DNA of 64,000 nucleotides from Aquidulcibacter paucihalophilus (GTDB lineage: Bacteria > Pseudomonadota > Alphaproteobacteria > Caulobacterales > Caulobacteraceae). The translations under genes were made by a program, and so were the position numbers. The notes beneath the pieces are model-generated. The model searched no databases. It had not been told where the DNA came from and saw only the letters and a program-made list of their open reading frames with translations. Of this stretch, positions 10,157 through 17,990 are shown piece after piece. Each line of letters opens with the position of its first letter. The stretch's first letter is position 1. The DNA lies in assembly GCA_030285985.1 (NCBI GenBank), contig CP127384.1, positions 868,001 to 932,000 of the forward strand, written 5' to 3'.

Positions 10157-12108
10157 GGCCGGGGCTCCGCGGTCGCGCCGGGCAGGGTGAGGGCGACCGT
10201 CAGTCCGCCTTCGCCATGGTCGAGCGCGATCGTCCCCCCGATCAGGGCGGCACGGCTGCGCATATTGGCCAGACCACGCCCGGTCCCGTTCTTCGGGCCG
10301 GCGGTGCGGCCGTTGTCGGCCACGGACAGGGTCAGGGCACCGTCGGGGCGCGCCAGGAGCGTCACCGTGATCCGGTCCCCGCCCGAGTGTTTGAGGGCGT
10401 TGGCCACGGCCTCCTGAAGGATGCGGAAGACCTGCAGGGCCGTGCGGGGCGGGGTGTCCATCAGGTCGCCCTGGCCGTCGACGCGCCAGTCGAGCGTGAA
10501 GCCGGCGGCCTCGACCCGCGGGCGGACCCGCGCATGGAAGGTGGCCATGGCCGAGGCGAGGGACTCGCCGACCGAGTCCATGGAGTCGATCATCAGCCGC
10601 ATCTCGTCGATCACGGACTGAAGCCCCTCGGCCACATGTTCGCTGTCGGCGACCCCGCGGCGAGCGGCGAGCAGCATGCTCATCAGCTGGCTGCCGAGGC
10701 CGTCGTGCATGTCGCGCATGATGCGGCGGCGCTCGTCGTCATGGGCCTCGCGGCGGACCAGGTCGCGCTCGCGGGCGTGAGCCACGGCCAGTTCGGCCTC
10801 GCGTTCGGACAGGCGGGCGGCGAGCAGGGCGTTGAGGCCGACGGAGGATTTGAACAGGGTGAAATTGCGCTGCACGAAGGCGGCGGCCAGGGCGAGCAGG
10901 AGCACCGGCGCGGCGTCGACCACGAAGCCGCCGGCGTTGAGGCCGAAATGCTCACCCAGCGCGTCGAGCACGACGCAGACGGCGCAGATGGTCAGCAGGG
11001 CCGCTTCCAGCCGGCGGGGCTCCTCCCGGGTGGCGAAATGCCAGAGCAGCCGGGCGGTCGCGATGACGCCGAGGGCGGCCGAGGCCCATGACCAGACGAT
11101 CGCCGGGACGTCGTAGCCTTCCGGCATCGGACGAACGGCCGGCCAGAGGGCGCAGAAGGCGATGAAGGCCAGGAAGGCACCGGCCAGCGCCGGCTGCAGG
11201 CGCGGCAGGGGGCGGTCGGTCCAGGCGTCGATCAGCCCGACCAGCGATACGGCGATCAGACTGTTGACCGCGAAGAAGAGCCAGACCCTGAAGAGGCCTC
11301 CGAAGGGCGGGTCGAGCACGAGGCCGTAGAGGGCGAAGGCGCTCCAGGCCCCGCACAGCGCGGCCAGCCAGAGGGCGAACCGCCGCTGCTGTGACCGGAA
11401 GGCCAGCATGGCGGCGAACAGGCCGATCAGGAAGGTCGTCCAGCCGGAGAGCAGGCGGTAGTCGGTGAACCGCCACTGCCGCACCTCCGCCCACTGGCTG
11501 ACCTCGCCCCAGGGGCCCAGCAGGGGCGGTCCGAGATCGGTGTAGGGCAGGCCCTGACGTACGGTGATGAACAGCAGCTCGTTCGAGCCCGCCCGCAGCA
11601 GGCCCGACGGTATCCGGTCGACCACCGCCTTCTGGCCTTCGAAGGCCTGGTTCGGGAACTCCATCGCCCCGCGCTGGAACACGATCGAGCCGTTCACGAG
11701 GATGATGAAATTGTCGACCTGCTGATAGGCCGCCAGCCCGAGCCCTTCGGCGGGCACCGCGGGCAGGTCGAACCGCAGTTTCAGCGCCAGATAGGTCGGG
11801 TCGCAGCACTCGGTGTGCGGGAGCTCGACGGGTGCGTAGGTGGCCTGTCGGGCGGCCAGAACCGTCGGCTTGGGCAGGCGGGCGAGGGTGGTTTCGGTAA
11901 AGGCGATCCGGTCGACCTGCTGGTTCGACGGCTTCGGCCAGAGGGGCGAGCCGTAGAGGCCCCAGAAGGCGGCCTGCACAAGGCCGATCACCAGCAGGAA
12001 GCCGATCAGGTCCCGGCCCCGCGGTGACATCCCTGGCAACAGTCGGCCGAGCGACCGGTCCAGCCATGGTCCGGCGACCGGCGCGGGTGCGGGTGAATCA
12101 GTCGTCAA
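10153..12108 (-). CDS. Membrane sensor histidine kinase (HisKA_3, NarX/DegS type) with periplasmic sensor
   Basis: 651 residues, with a TTG start after an AAGGG-like site. One N-terminal membrane segment is followed by a periplasmic beta-rich domain with an HTECCDP segment at about residues 60-230. Then come about seven membrane segments (7TMR-DISM-like arrangement) and a short coiled coil. The HisKA_3 dimerisation box has His468 in MRDMHDGLG. The HATPase_c domain has the DNG and GRGLANMRSRA motifs. It autophosphorylates and passes phosphate to the coupled NarL-type regulator. The input signal is unknown. The gene order, kinase then regulator with a four-base overlap, supports a dedicated pair. 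Confidence 0.93.
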   Translation of the reverse strand: MTTDSPAPAPVAGPWLDRSLGRLLPGMSPRGRDLIGFLLVIGLVQAAFWGLYGSPLWPKPSNQQVDRIAFTETTLARLPKPTVLAARQATYAPVELPHTECCDPTYLALKLRFDLPAVPAEGLGLAAYQQVDNFIILVNGSIVFQRGAMEFPNQAFEGQKAVVDRIPSGLLRAGSNELLFITVRQGLPYTDLGPPLLGPWGEVSQWAEVRQWRFTDYRLLSGWTTFLIGLFAAMLAFRSQQRRFALWLAALCGAWSAFALYGLVLDPPFGGLFRVWLFFAVNSLIAVSLVGLIDAWTDRPLPRLQPALAGAFLAFIAFCALWPAVRPMPEGYDVPAIVWSWASAALGVIATARLLWHFATREEPRRLEAALLTICAVCVVLDALGEHFGLNAGGFVVDAAPVLLLALAAAFVQRNFTLFKSSVGLNALLAARLSEREAELAVAHARERDLVRREAHDDERRRIMRDMHDGLGSQLMSMLLAARRGVADSEHVAEGLQSVIDEMRLMIDSMDSVGESLASAMATFHARVRPRVEAAGFTLDWRVDGQGDLMDTPPRTALQVFRILQEAVANALKHSGGDRITVTLLARPDGALTLSVADNGRTAGPKNGTGRGLANMRSRAALIGGTIALDHGEGGLTVALTLPGATAEPRP

Positions 12109-12329
12109 GCCGAGGCCCTTTCTGGAGCCCCTTCGCCAATCCGGCCAGTTCGCCCGCCCTACTGTCCGGCCCCAGGAGACAGGCCGCCACCACCATATCC
12201 ATGGTGTTTGTGATGCCGCAAGGCATCGGCCAAGCTTGTCTGGTCAGGTTCATGGGCTCGCCGTCGGCGGTCGCCTTCGGCCTGCATGGATTCAGGGCGC
12301 TCCGGCGCCGCAACAGGAAAGTTCCCGTC

Positions 12330-12791
12330 ATGAAAACGGTCGCCATCGCCGCCGCCGCCCTCTCGCTCCTCTGCCTCGCCGCCCCCGCCGCGGCGCAGAA
12401 TGCCGGCGAGACCGCCACCTATGGCGAGATCAGCCTTCGCGCCGGCTTCACCCCCGATCCCTATACCGTCAACATCCAGGCCGGTGGCAGCATCGACGGC
12501 GGCCGTCTGCCGGGCACCTGCACCGGCTACATCGCCTCGGCCCCCGACTTCGAGGTGACCTATTCCGCCGGCTCCCTGCCGCTGGTCTTCCGCACCGTTT
12601 CGGGCACGGACACCACCCTGATCATCAATGGCCCGGACGGCCAGTGGTACTGCGACGACGACAGCTTCGGCGACGGCGACGCAGAGGTGCGCTTCAACCG
12701 TCCGCAGAGCGGAACCTATGATGTCTGGGTCGGCAAATTCGGTTCGGGCGGCACGGCTTCGGCCCGCCTGCTGATCACCGAGACGCCCTGA
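12330..12791 (+). CDS. Exported PPC-like beta-sandwich protein
   Basis: 153 residues from the ATG at 12330. A classic signal peptide ends at AAPAAAQ (about residue 23). The mature part has an acidic, Gly-rich pattern (GPDGQWYCDDDSFGDGDAEV) and ends in a YDVWVGKFGSG-type strand, like bacterial pre-peptidase C-terminal domains. Two Cys residues may pair in the periplasm. I see no catalytic motif; it may be a small binding or structural protein. It is followed by a strong terminator about 125 bases downstream. Confidence 0.8.
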   Translation: MKTVAIAAAALSLLCLAAPAAAQNAGETATYGEISLRAGFTPDPYTVNIQAGGSIDGGRLPGTCTGYIASAPDFEVTYSAGSLPLVFRTVSGTDTTLIINGPDGQWYCDDDSFGDGDAEVRFNRPQSGTYDVWVGKFGSGGTASARLLITETP

Positions 12792-12914
12792 TCCTGCGGC
12801 GTCCCCGTCTCCCGCCCACCGCAACGGCTCTTCGAGCCGGGCGTCGACCGGGCCGACCGGTCTGCCGGGACACCGCCCGAACCGTGCAGGCCTTCATCCC
12901 GGTTCACGCCTGAC

Positions 12915-12949
12915 AGCCCCCGCCGGATCACTCCGGCGGGGGCTTTCTC
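12915..12949 (+). terminator. Strong intrinsic terminator
   Basis: A perfect 13-base stem (AGCCCCCGCCGGA with TCCGGCGGGGGCT), a TCAC loop, then TTCTC. It closes the transcript of the exported PPC-like protein gene, and the T-rich tail is on the plus strand. Confidence 0.9.
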
Positions 12950-13046
12950 ATGCCACTGCATCGCACTCCGTCGACCGGTGTTCCGCCAATGGACTTCCGG
13001 CCGGTCGCGCGGCATCCTCAATGCCTCGTCCGCGGGGAAGGTCGTC

Positions 13047-13577
13047 ATGTTCAATCTCGCCTATCTCAAACGCCGCATGGGTCAGTACGCCGCCCTCTGG
13101 GTCGGCGGGTTCCTGCTGAGCGGCGCGGCCATATTGATGGGGCTGCTGGCCGCGGACCTGATGGTCGCGATCGACTGGGTTCTGCCGGTGCTGCTGGGTG
13201 CTACGGCCCTGGCGCTCGGGGTCGGGCTGGTGCTGAGCCTGCTGTCGGGCGAGACCCCCGGGACGAAGCTGGCGGTGCTGCTGCTGGCGATCCTGCTGGC
13301 CCTGCCGCTGTTGTGGGCACCGGTCTCGGCGGCGGTGGCCATCGCCTTCTTCGCCGACCGTTCGATCGAATATTCCGAGACCTATGCCGCCTTCCAGATC
13401 GGCATATCGCGGGTCCTGTTCCCGCTCAGCCAGGCCCTGGGACAGGCCGATCTGTTCGGCTGGGTGTGGTCGGCGTTCCAGTGGGTCTCGACCGTGGTCG
13501 GCTTCTTCTCGGCCGTGGCGAAGATCTGGCCGGCAATCCGCCGGATGCTGGGCCCGGAGCCGGTGACCGAGGGCTGA
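13047..13577 (+). CDS. Hypothetical integral membrane protein
   Basis: 176 residues from the ATG at 13047. Three to four hydrophobic segments in the first 100 residues are followed by an amphipathic tail (IWPAIRRMLGP). A GGGGAAGG purine run precedes the start. No family was recognised. Its end lies 10 bases from a convergent flagellar-rod-like gene. Confidence 0.75.
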   Translation: MFNLAYLKRRMGQYAALWVGGFLLSGAAILMGLLAADLMVAIDWVLPVLLGATALALGVGLVLSLLSGETPGTKLAVLLLAILLALPLLWAPVSAAVAIAFFADRSIEYSETYAAFQIGISRVLFPLSQALGQADLFGWVWSAFQWVSTVVGFFSAVAKIWPAIRRMLGPEPVTEG

Positions 13578-13587
13578 AGGCGTCGCC

Positions 13588-13797
13588 TCAGGCGAGGATG
13601 TCGAGCAGGCTTCCGTACATCTCGTCGGCGGTTTTCAGGACGGCGACATTGGCCTTGAATGCCGTTTCGGCGGTCATGCGTTCGACCGTCTCGCCCGCGA
13701 GGTCGGCAAGGGGGTCGGCGGCTGTGCGGGCCGCGCTGGCGGCGAACCGCTCTGTGGCCCCGGCGATTCCGGAGGCGGCGATGGCGAAGGCCTGCAT
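13588..13797 (-). CDS. Minimal flagellar basal-body rod-like protein
   Basis: Only 69 residues. The N-terminal half (AIAASGIAGATERFAASAAR) resembles the start of rod and hook proteins. The C-terminal half (ETVERMTAETAFKANVAVLKTADEMYGSLLDIL) resembles their C-terminal helix (Flg_bbr_C), joined without the usual middle domains. Short proteins of this kind are known in alphaproteobacteria; their role in the flagellum is not established. It stands alone, away from the fliIJ genes in this window. Confidence 0.75.
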   Translation of the reverse strand: MQAFAIAASGIAGATERFAASAARTAADPLADLAGETVERMTAETAFKANVAVLKTADEMYGSLLDILA

Positions 13798-13914
13798 GGG
13801 GCAGCTCCGGACGGTGGAAGCCGACTATCGCGCCGCGGGCCTTTCCCGATCGCTGACAGTCATGGTGAACGGCACCGGCTTGACCGCGGGGCGGGGCGGG
13901 GAGAGGCTGACCCC

Positions 13915-14238
13915 ATGACCAGCCAGCCCGCACCCGGCGAACGCTATCCGTCGTTCAAAGCCTTCTATCCCTATTACATCCACGAGCACTCCAACCGGAC
14001 GTGCCGGCGCATTCACATCGTCGGATCGGCGCTGGTGCTGGTGATCGTCGCGGTGGCGATCGTGACGCTGAACCCCTGGTGGCTGCTGGCCATGCCGCTG
14101 GTCGGCTACGGCTTTGCCTGGGTGGGGCATTTCTTCTTCGAGAAGAACCGGCCCGCGACCTTCCAGTACCCGCTGTGGAGCCTGATGGGCGACTGGCGGA
14201 TGTTCTTCGAGACGGTCAGCGGGAAGCGGAAATTCTAG
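13915..14238 (+). CDS. Mpo1-like (DUF962) membrane protein
   Basis: 107 residues matching the DUF962/Mpo1-like family: YYIHEHSNRTCRRIHIVG near the N-terminus, two membrane segments, then HFFFEKNRPATFQYPLWSL and a short GDWRMFF tail. Yeast Mpo1 is an Fe-dependent dioxygenase of 2-hydroxy fatty acids, and the conserved His residues seen here fit metal binding. The role of the bacterial members is inferred. Its stop overlaps the stop of the convergent gene. Confidence 0.9.
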   Translation: MTSQPAPGERYPSFKAFYPYYIHEHSNRTCRRIHIVGSALVLVIVAVAIVTLNPWWLLAMPLVGYGFAWVGHFFFEKNRPATFQYPLWSLMGDWRMFFETVSGKRKF

Positions 14239-14825
14239 TCGCCGAGACGGGTCAGGCGGGTCTGGCTGCGGAAGCGCCAGGCTGAATCGTCGGCCCCGAC
14301 CGGCCGTACGTCCTTGACCGACATCAGGCTGTCGCCGTCGCGGGTCTCGGTGACGCGGATTTCGGCGGGCTGGTCGTCGTCCTCGGCGACGGACTCATAG
14401 ACCAGGGTCCAGTGGGCCGGGTCGGTCCATGTGGCCAGCCGAACCGTCTCGGTCGTCAGCGCGACCGACTGCCCTGAGCGATAGCTGGCCGAGGTGACGG
14501 TGCCGGCAGCCTCGTCCAGAAGGCTGGTGGTGGTGATCCAGACAGGCTTGTCCGGTCCGTCGTCAAACAGCGACGTGCGGATCTGGGTCACGCCGTCCGC
14601 GACCTGCACGATGGTGGTGGTGACGGGAATCTCGAACAGCCGGTCGCTCTGGTAGTCGCGGTAGCCCAAGGCACCGCTCCAGCGGCCGACGAGGCTGCGC
14701 AGGGGGGCGGTGGCGGAGTCCGCTGCGGGAGCCTGCGCTGAAGGTCCATCATTCGCTGCGGCAAGGGCGACCGACGGGGCCATGGCGAGGGCCAGACAGC
14801 AGGCGAGGACGGCGAGGGGGCGCAT
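14235..14825 (-). CDS. Exported hypothetical protein
   Basis: 196 residues with a signal peptide ending at ALAAAND (about residue 24). The mature part begins LRSLVGRWSGALGYRDYQ, reminiscent of small lipocalin-like or DUF1579-type beta-barrel proteins that start with a GxW motif, and is then beta-rich and acidic. No catalytic residues are recognisable. It converges with the Mpo1-like gene, their stop codons overlapping. Confidence 0.75.
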   Translation of the reverse strand: MRPLAVLACCLALAMAPSVALAAANDGPSAQAPAADSATAPLRSLVGRWSGALGYRDYQSDRLFEIPVTTTIVQVADGVTQIRTSLFDDGPDKPVWITTTSLLDEAAGTVTSASYRSGQSVALTTETVRLATWTDPAHWTLVYESVAEDDDQPAEIRVTETRDGDSLMSVKDVRPVGADDSAWRFRSQTRLTRLGD

Positions 14826-14898
14826 GAGAAGACATCCGGTGACCAGCCAGAGGCGATCACCCGAGGCTACGCTTGCAGCGCGACGGCGGAAGCCTAGC

Positions 14899-15501
14899 CT
14901 AGTTCGAGCCGGCGTTCGAGCCGGTCGAGGCCATCTGGGTCGTCTGGCTGGGGGTTTCGTCCCACGACGGCGGGCAGCCGTCGAAGCGGCCGGCGTCGAC
15001 GAGGGTCAGGCGGCGCTGGTTGAAGCGCATCGCCGGGGCCATCGAGCCGCGGCCGTGGCCGGTGTAGAGATCGATCTTCTCGCCCCGGATCGCACCGCCG
15101 GTGTCGGAGGCGTACCAGTAGCCGTCGTGGATCGCGCCGTCGGGCATCCGCATGCCGACCGTTTCCGGAATGAACAGGCGGGTGCGTCGGGGGATGTAGC
15201 GGGGGTCCACGGCGATGGTGCGCATGGCGATCGGCCGGCAGCCCAGGCTGTCGTTGCCCGTCGCGCCGCCGCCACCTGCATGGTAGAGATTGACCCGTGC
15301 GGTCCAGTCGGCGCCGTCGGCCATCAGGGCCTGTTGTTCGGGGCTGAGCACGCTCGTGCCGCTGTCGGAACCTTCATCGCCTGCGGCGGTTGATACGGCG
15401 GCCCGTTCGGCGGCGACAGCCGCTTCGTAGGACACCGGATCCCCGGCGGCGGGGAAGGCCATCGCCCATACGAGGGCGAGCGCAGCGGCAGTGCCGAGCA
15501 T
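14899..15501 (-). CDS. Exported 3D-domain protein (MltA-like catalytic module)
   Basis: 200 residues with an N-terminal signal segment. Residues about 90-180 form a 3D domain, named for three conserved aspartates. These are visible in AVDPRYIP, in SDTGGAIRG and in KIDLYTG. This is the catalytic part of MltA-type lytic transglycosylases and of related small envelope enzymes that cut the glycan strand. No peptidoglycan-binding domain is attached. The N-terminal 80 residues are low-complexity, and the C-terminus ends in a Ser/Thr/Asn-rich tail. Confidence 0.85.
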   Translation of the reverse strand: MLGTAAALALVWAMAFPAAGDPVSYEAAVAAERAAVSTAAGDEGSDSGTSVLSPEQQALMADGADWTARVNLYHAGGGGATGNDSLGCRPIAMRTIAVDPRYIPRRTRLFIPETVGMRMPDGAIHDGYWYASDTGGAIRGEKIDLYTGHGRGSMAPAMRFNQRRLTLVDAGRFDGCPPSWDETPSQTTQMASTGSNAGSN

Positions 15502-15719
15502 GAATTAACTCACGGAATCACCGGCCCCTGACGCGTCCGGCGGCGGGCTTGTCCGTTTCAAATGTGGCGAAAACCAGTCAAGCGAGCCCGGGTGCGACCA
15601 CCTGTCCGCCTTTCCGGTGGATAAGCGGCCCTTGTGATGGTTAAGCGGAATCTCGTTTGGCCAACGCAGTCAAACCTGTAAGCTGTATTCGCAGATCAGA
15701 AACACTTTGCTGGGCTCAG

Positions 15720-16301
15720 ATGCTTACTGTCTATGGCGATATTCGCTCCGGCAACTGTTTGAAGGTCAAGTGGTTGCTGGACCGGCTCGGGCGTGATTAT
15801 CGCTGGATCGAAACAGATGTCACAGTGGGCGCGACGCGCACCCCGGATTTCCTGGGCCGAAATCCCGCCGGTCAGGTGCCGGCCGTGGTGCTGGAGGACG
15901 GGCGCGTACTGGTCCAGTCGAATGCCATCATCGGCTGGCTGGGCGAGGGGACGGCCTTCATCCCGGCCGATCCGTACGATCGGGCCCGGATGTATGAGTG
16001 GCTGTTCTGGGAGCAATACAGCCATGAGCCCTATATCGCCGTGGTCCGGTTCCAGCGGCTGCTGGGCGGCAGGCGGGCGGACGAGATCGAGCCCCGGCTG
16101 ATGGAGCGCGGCCATGCGGCACTGGCCCGGATGGAGGCCGTGCTGGCCGGGGCGGACTGGCTGGTCGGAGATGGGCCGACGCTCGCTGACCTTGCCCTCG
16201 TCGCCTACACGCGCGTGGCGCATGAGGGGGATTTCGACCTGGCGGCCTGTCCGGCGGTCCGAGGCTGGATCGGGCGGGTGGAGGCGGCGTTCGGGATCTA
16301 G
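15720..16301 (+). CDS. Glutathione S-transferase family protein
   Basis: 193 residues from the ATG at 15720. The N-terminal thioredoxin-like domain has the substrate-binding pieces SGNCLKVKWLL, the cis-Pro context GQVPAVVLEDG and the QSNAIIGWL glutathione-contact motif. The helical C-terminal domain has ADWLVGDGPTLADLALVAY. The class is hard to assign without alignment. It likely conjugates or reduces electrophiles with glutathione in the cytoplasm. It is followed at once by a palindromic repeat that may also terminate transcription. Confidence 0.92.
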   Translation: MLTVYGDIRSGNCLKVKWLLDRLGRDYRWIETDVTVGATRTPDFLGRNPAGQVPAVVLEDGRVLVQSNAIIGWLGEGTAFIPADPYDRARMYEWLFWEQYSHEPYIAVVRFQRLLGGRRADEIEPRLMERGHAALARMEAVLAGADWLVGDGPTLADLALVAYTRVAHEGDFDLAACPAVRGWIGRVEAAFGI

Positions 16302-16303
16302 AA

Positions 16304-16437
16304 CCCCTCTCCCATTGGGAGAGGGGCTGGGGTGAGGGTTTCGATCGAGGCCGTTTCGCACCGTAACCCCTCACCCTTGAGCGCAAGGACGACGGCGTCG
16401 CCGCCGTGCGCTCAAGCCCTCTCCCGCCGGGAGAGGG
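16304..16437. repeat. Composite palindromic intergenic element (REP-like)
   Basis: Three hairpins in 134 bases between the GST and nitroreductase genes. The first is CCCCTCTCCC-ATT-GGGAGAGGGG (16304-16326). The second is TTGAGCGCA...TGCGCTCAA (16377-16415) with an inner GC-rich pairing. The third is CCCTCTCCC-GCC-GGGAGAGGG (16417-16437). GTGAGGG-type spacers recur between them. The outer hairpins share the same arm, so the element looks like a mobile REP/BIME-type unit; the first may act as a terminator. Confidence 0.8.
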
Positions 16438-16447
16438 ATCCGGTAAG

Positions 16448-17131
16448 ATGACGCTCATGCGCGACCACCCCTGCCAGCCCCTGACCGGCTATGTTTCGAT
16501 GGACGACGCGGAGCGGATCGCGCGGGCGACAGCCTTTCGCGAGCTGATGGCCGCCCGGCGCACCGTGCGGGACTTCTCTGACCGGCCCGTGCCGCGGGAC
16601 GTGGTCGAACAGGCGATCCTGACGGCCGGCTCGGCGCCGTCGGGGGCCAACCACCAGCCATGGTTCTTCAGCGTCATCGAAAGCGCCGGGGCCCGCGCCC
16701 GTATTCGCGAGGCCGCCGAGGCCGAGGAGCGGGCGTTCTACGCCACCAAGGCCCCGCAGGAGTGGCTGGACGCCCTGGCACCCCTGGGCACCGATCCCGA
16801 CAAGGGCTTCCTTGAGACAGCGCCCGTCCTGATCGCCATCTTCGGCCAGAAGCGGGGCGGGCCGAACCCCGGTGATGACCGCAAGAACTACTATGTCCCG
16901 GAGAGCGTCGGCATCGCCACGGGTCTGCTGATCGCGGCCCTGCATTCGGCCGGTCTGGCGACCCTGACCCATACGCCCGCCCCCATGACCTTCCTCGCCG
17001 ACATCTGCGGACGGCCGGCCTCGGAGAAGCCCTTCCTGCTGCTGGTGGCGGGCCATCCGGCGGCGGATGCGACCGTGCCGACGGCGGCGCTGAACAAGAA
17101 GCCGCTCGGCGGGATTGCGGCCTGGATCTAG
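16448..17131 (+). CDS. Nitroreductase-family flavoprotein, iodotyrosine deiodinase-like
   Basis: 227 residues. The FMN-binding nitroreductase fold is shown by RRTVRDFSDRPVP, then APSGANHQPWFFSV (phosphate and ring contacts), and the late segment ESVGIATGLLIAALHSAGL. The whole pattern, including LETAPVLIAIF, RPASEKPFLLL and the terminal KKPLGGI, follows the iodotyrosine deiodinase branch rather than NfsA/NfsB or BluB. Known bacterial members of that branch reductively dehalogenate halotyrosines in vitro; the natural substrate here is unknown. A short lid region (EEERAFYATKAPQEWLDAL is close to the family lid) is present. Confidence 0.9.
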   Translation: MTLMRDHPCQPLTGYVSMDDAERIARATAFRELMAARRTVRDFSDRPVPRDVVEQAILTAGSAPSGANHQPWFFSVIESAGARARIREAAEAEERAFYATKAPQEWLDALAPLGTDPDKGFLETAPVLIAIFGQKRGGPNPGDDRKNYYVPESVGIATGLLIAALHSAGLATLTHTPAPMTFLADICGRPASEKPFLLLVAGHPAADATVPTAALNKKPLGGIAAWI

Positions 17132-17254
17132 GGGCGGCCGGGTGCCTGGACAGGCAGGGTTGGGTCTGCGTTCGGAACGGAGGTCAGGGACCGCTTTCGA
17201 GCCATTGCGGACGTTGCGGAGAAGTGGCTTCTTGCACTGCGGAGGGTCGGTTCA

Positions 17255-17473
17255 ATGTCGAATTCATTTCGCCGTTCCGTTCGGGCGATAGCCCAAACTG
17301 CGGCGCTTGTGTTCGGATCGCTGCTCTGGGGACCAATCTTGGTGGCCGCCAGCCTGTGGGTATGGTTCGCCATTGGAACCGAGTCAGCGATTACCATCGC
17401 GATGGGGCTGCTGGGTGTCGCTATGACACTGGTCGGCCTGTTTGTCCGCCGACGCTCGAAGGACTTGAGTTAG
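17255..17473 (+). CDS. Small two-TM membrane protein
   Basis: 72 residues with two hydrophobic segments and a basic C-terminus (RRRSKDLS). GGAGGG precedes the ATG by about nine bases. The DNA is visibly less GC-rich than its surroundings. No family was recognised. It lies between repeat-derived sequences (about 17190-17215 and copy D), which suggests local insertion. Confidence 0.6.
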   Translation: MSNSFRRSVRAIAQTAALVFGSLLWGPILVAASLWVWFAIGTESAITIAMGLLGVAMTLVGLFVRRRSKDLS

Positions 17474-17478
17474 CCACT

Positions 17479-17520
17479 GAAGGTCCGCTTTCCACCCTCA
17501 GGCGACCGTCCGCTTCCGAA
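17479..17520 (+). repeat. Dispersed intergenic repeat, copy D
   Basis: AAGGTCCGCTTTCCACCC followed by CAGGCGACCGTCCG, the same subtype as copy B (9389-9447, opposite strand). It sits exactly between the two small membrane-protein genes. A fragment with CATTGCGGAC at 17203-17212 upstream of the first of these genes may be a remnant of another copy. Confidence 0.72.
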
Positions 17521-17522
17521 CC

Positions 17523-17816
17523 TTAGCTGACGCCAACCTCTGGCTCGGGACTTTTGCTTTCAAGCCTTTTGTCGATCCGAACGAGCAACCGAAGGCCGCC
17601 TCCTAGCGCGATCAGCACCAAGCCTTGGAAAGCCGACGAGGGCGTCGCAGTTAGGCGGACTCCGAACAAGGTCATCATCCCAATGACCAGAGGAACAGCG
17701 CAACCAAGAAAGCCCAACATCAGGATGGTCAGGCCAAACCCATCCATGAACCGCCGGAACTCTAGCCCGGACATTTTCACACGCATTTTCATCCCCGCAC
17801 TTGGAGATGCAACCAT
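17523..17816 (-). CDS. Small hypothetical membrane protein
   Basis: Up to 97 residues; internal ATGs at 17795, 17789 and 17777 are alternative starts. Two hydrophobic segments (FGLTILMLGFLGCAVPLVIGM and a GLVLIALGG stretch) are followed by a basic then acidic tail. Codon use is less GC-biased than in neighbouring genes. No family was recognised. It is flanked on both sides by dispersed repeat copies. Confidence 0.55.
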   Translation of the reverse strand: MVASPSAGMKMRVKMSGLEFRRFMDGFGLTILMLGFLGCAVPLVIGMMTLFGVRLTATPSSAFQGLVLIALGGGLRLLVRIDKRLESKSPEPEVGVS

Positions 17817-17858
17817 GCCCGAAGTTGAAACGGCGTTCTACTCTCCGGCGAACTCGCA

Positions 17859-17912
17859 GTCCGCAATGGTCCGCTTCCCACCCATAGCCGACCCTTGGAG
17901 CATTCGCTTTCG
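17859..17912 (+). repeat. Dispersed intergenic repeat, copy E
   Basis: Contains the same 17-base core CCCACCCATAGCCGACC as copy A (7091-7145, opposite strand), preceded by GTCCGCTT and followed by CATTCGCTTTC. It marks the right edge of the small less GC-rich segment upstream of the P1 nuclease gene. Confidence 0.75.
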
Positions 17913-17990
17913 GGCGGGCATCCAGCCTTGGCAGGGCACCCCGCCCAAGCCCCCTCCCGACGCGCGTAGGAATGCGCTACGACGCTCCCC

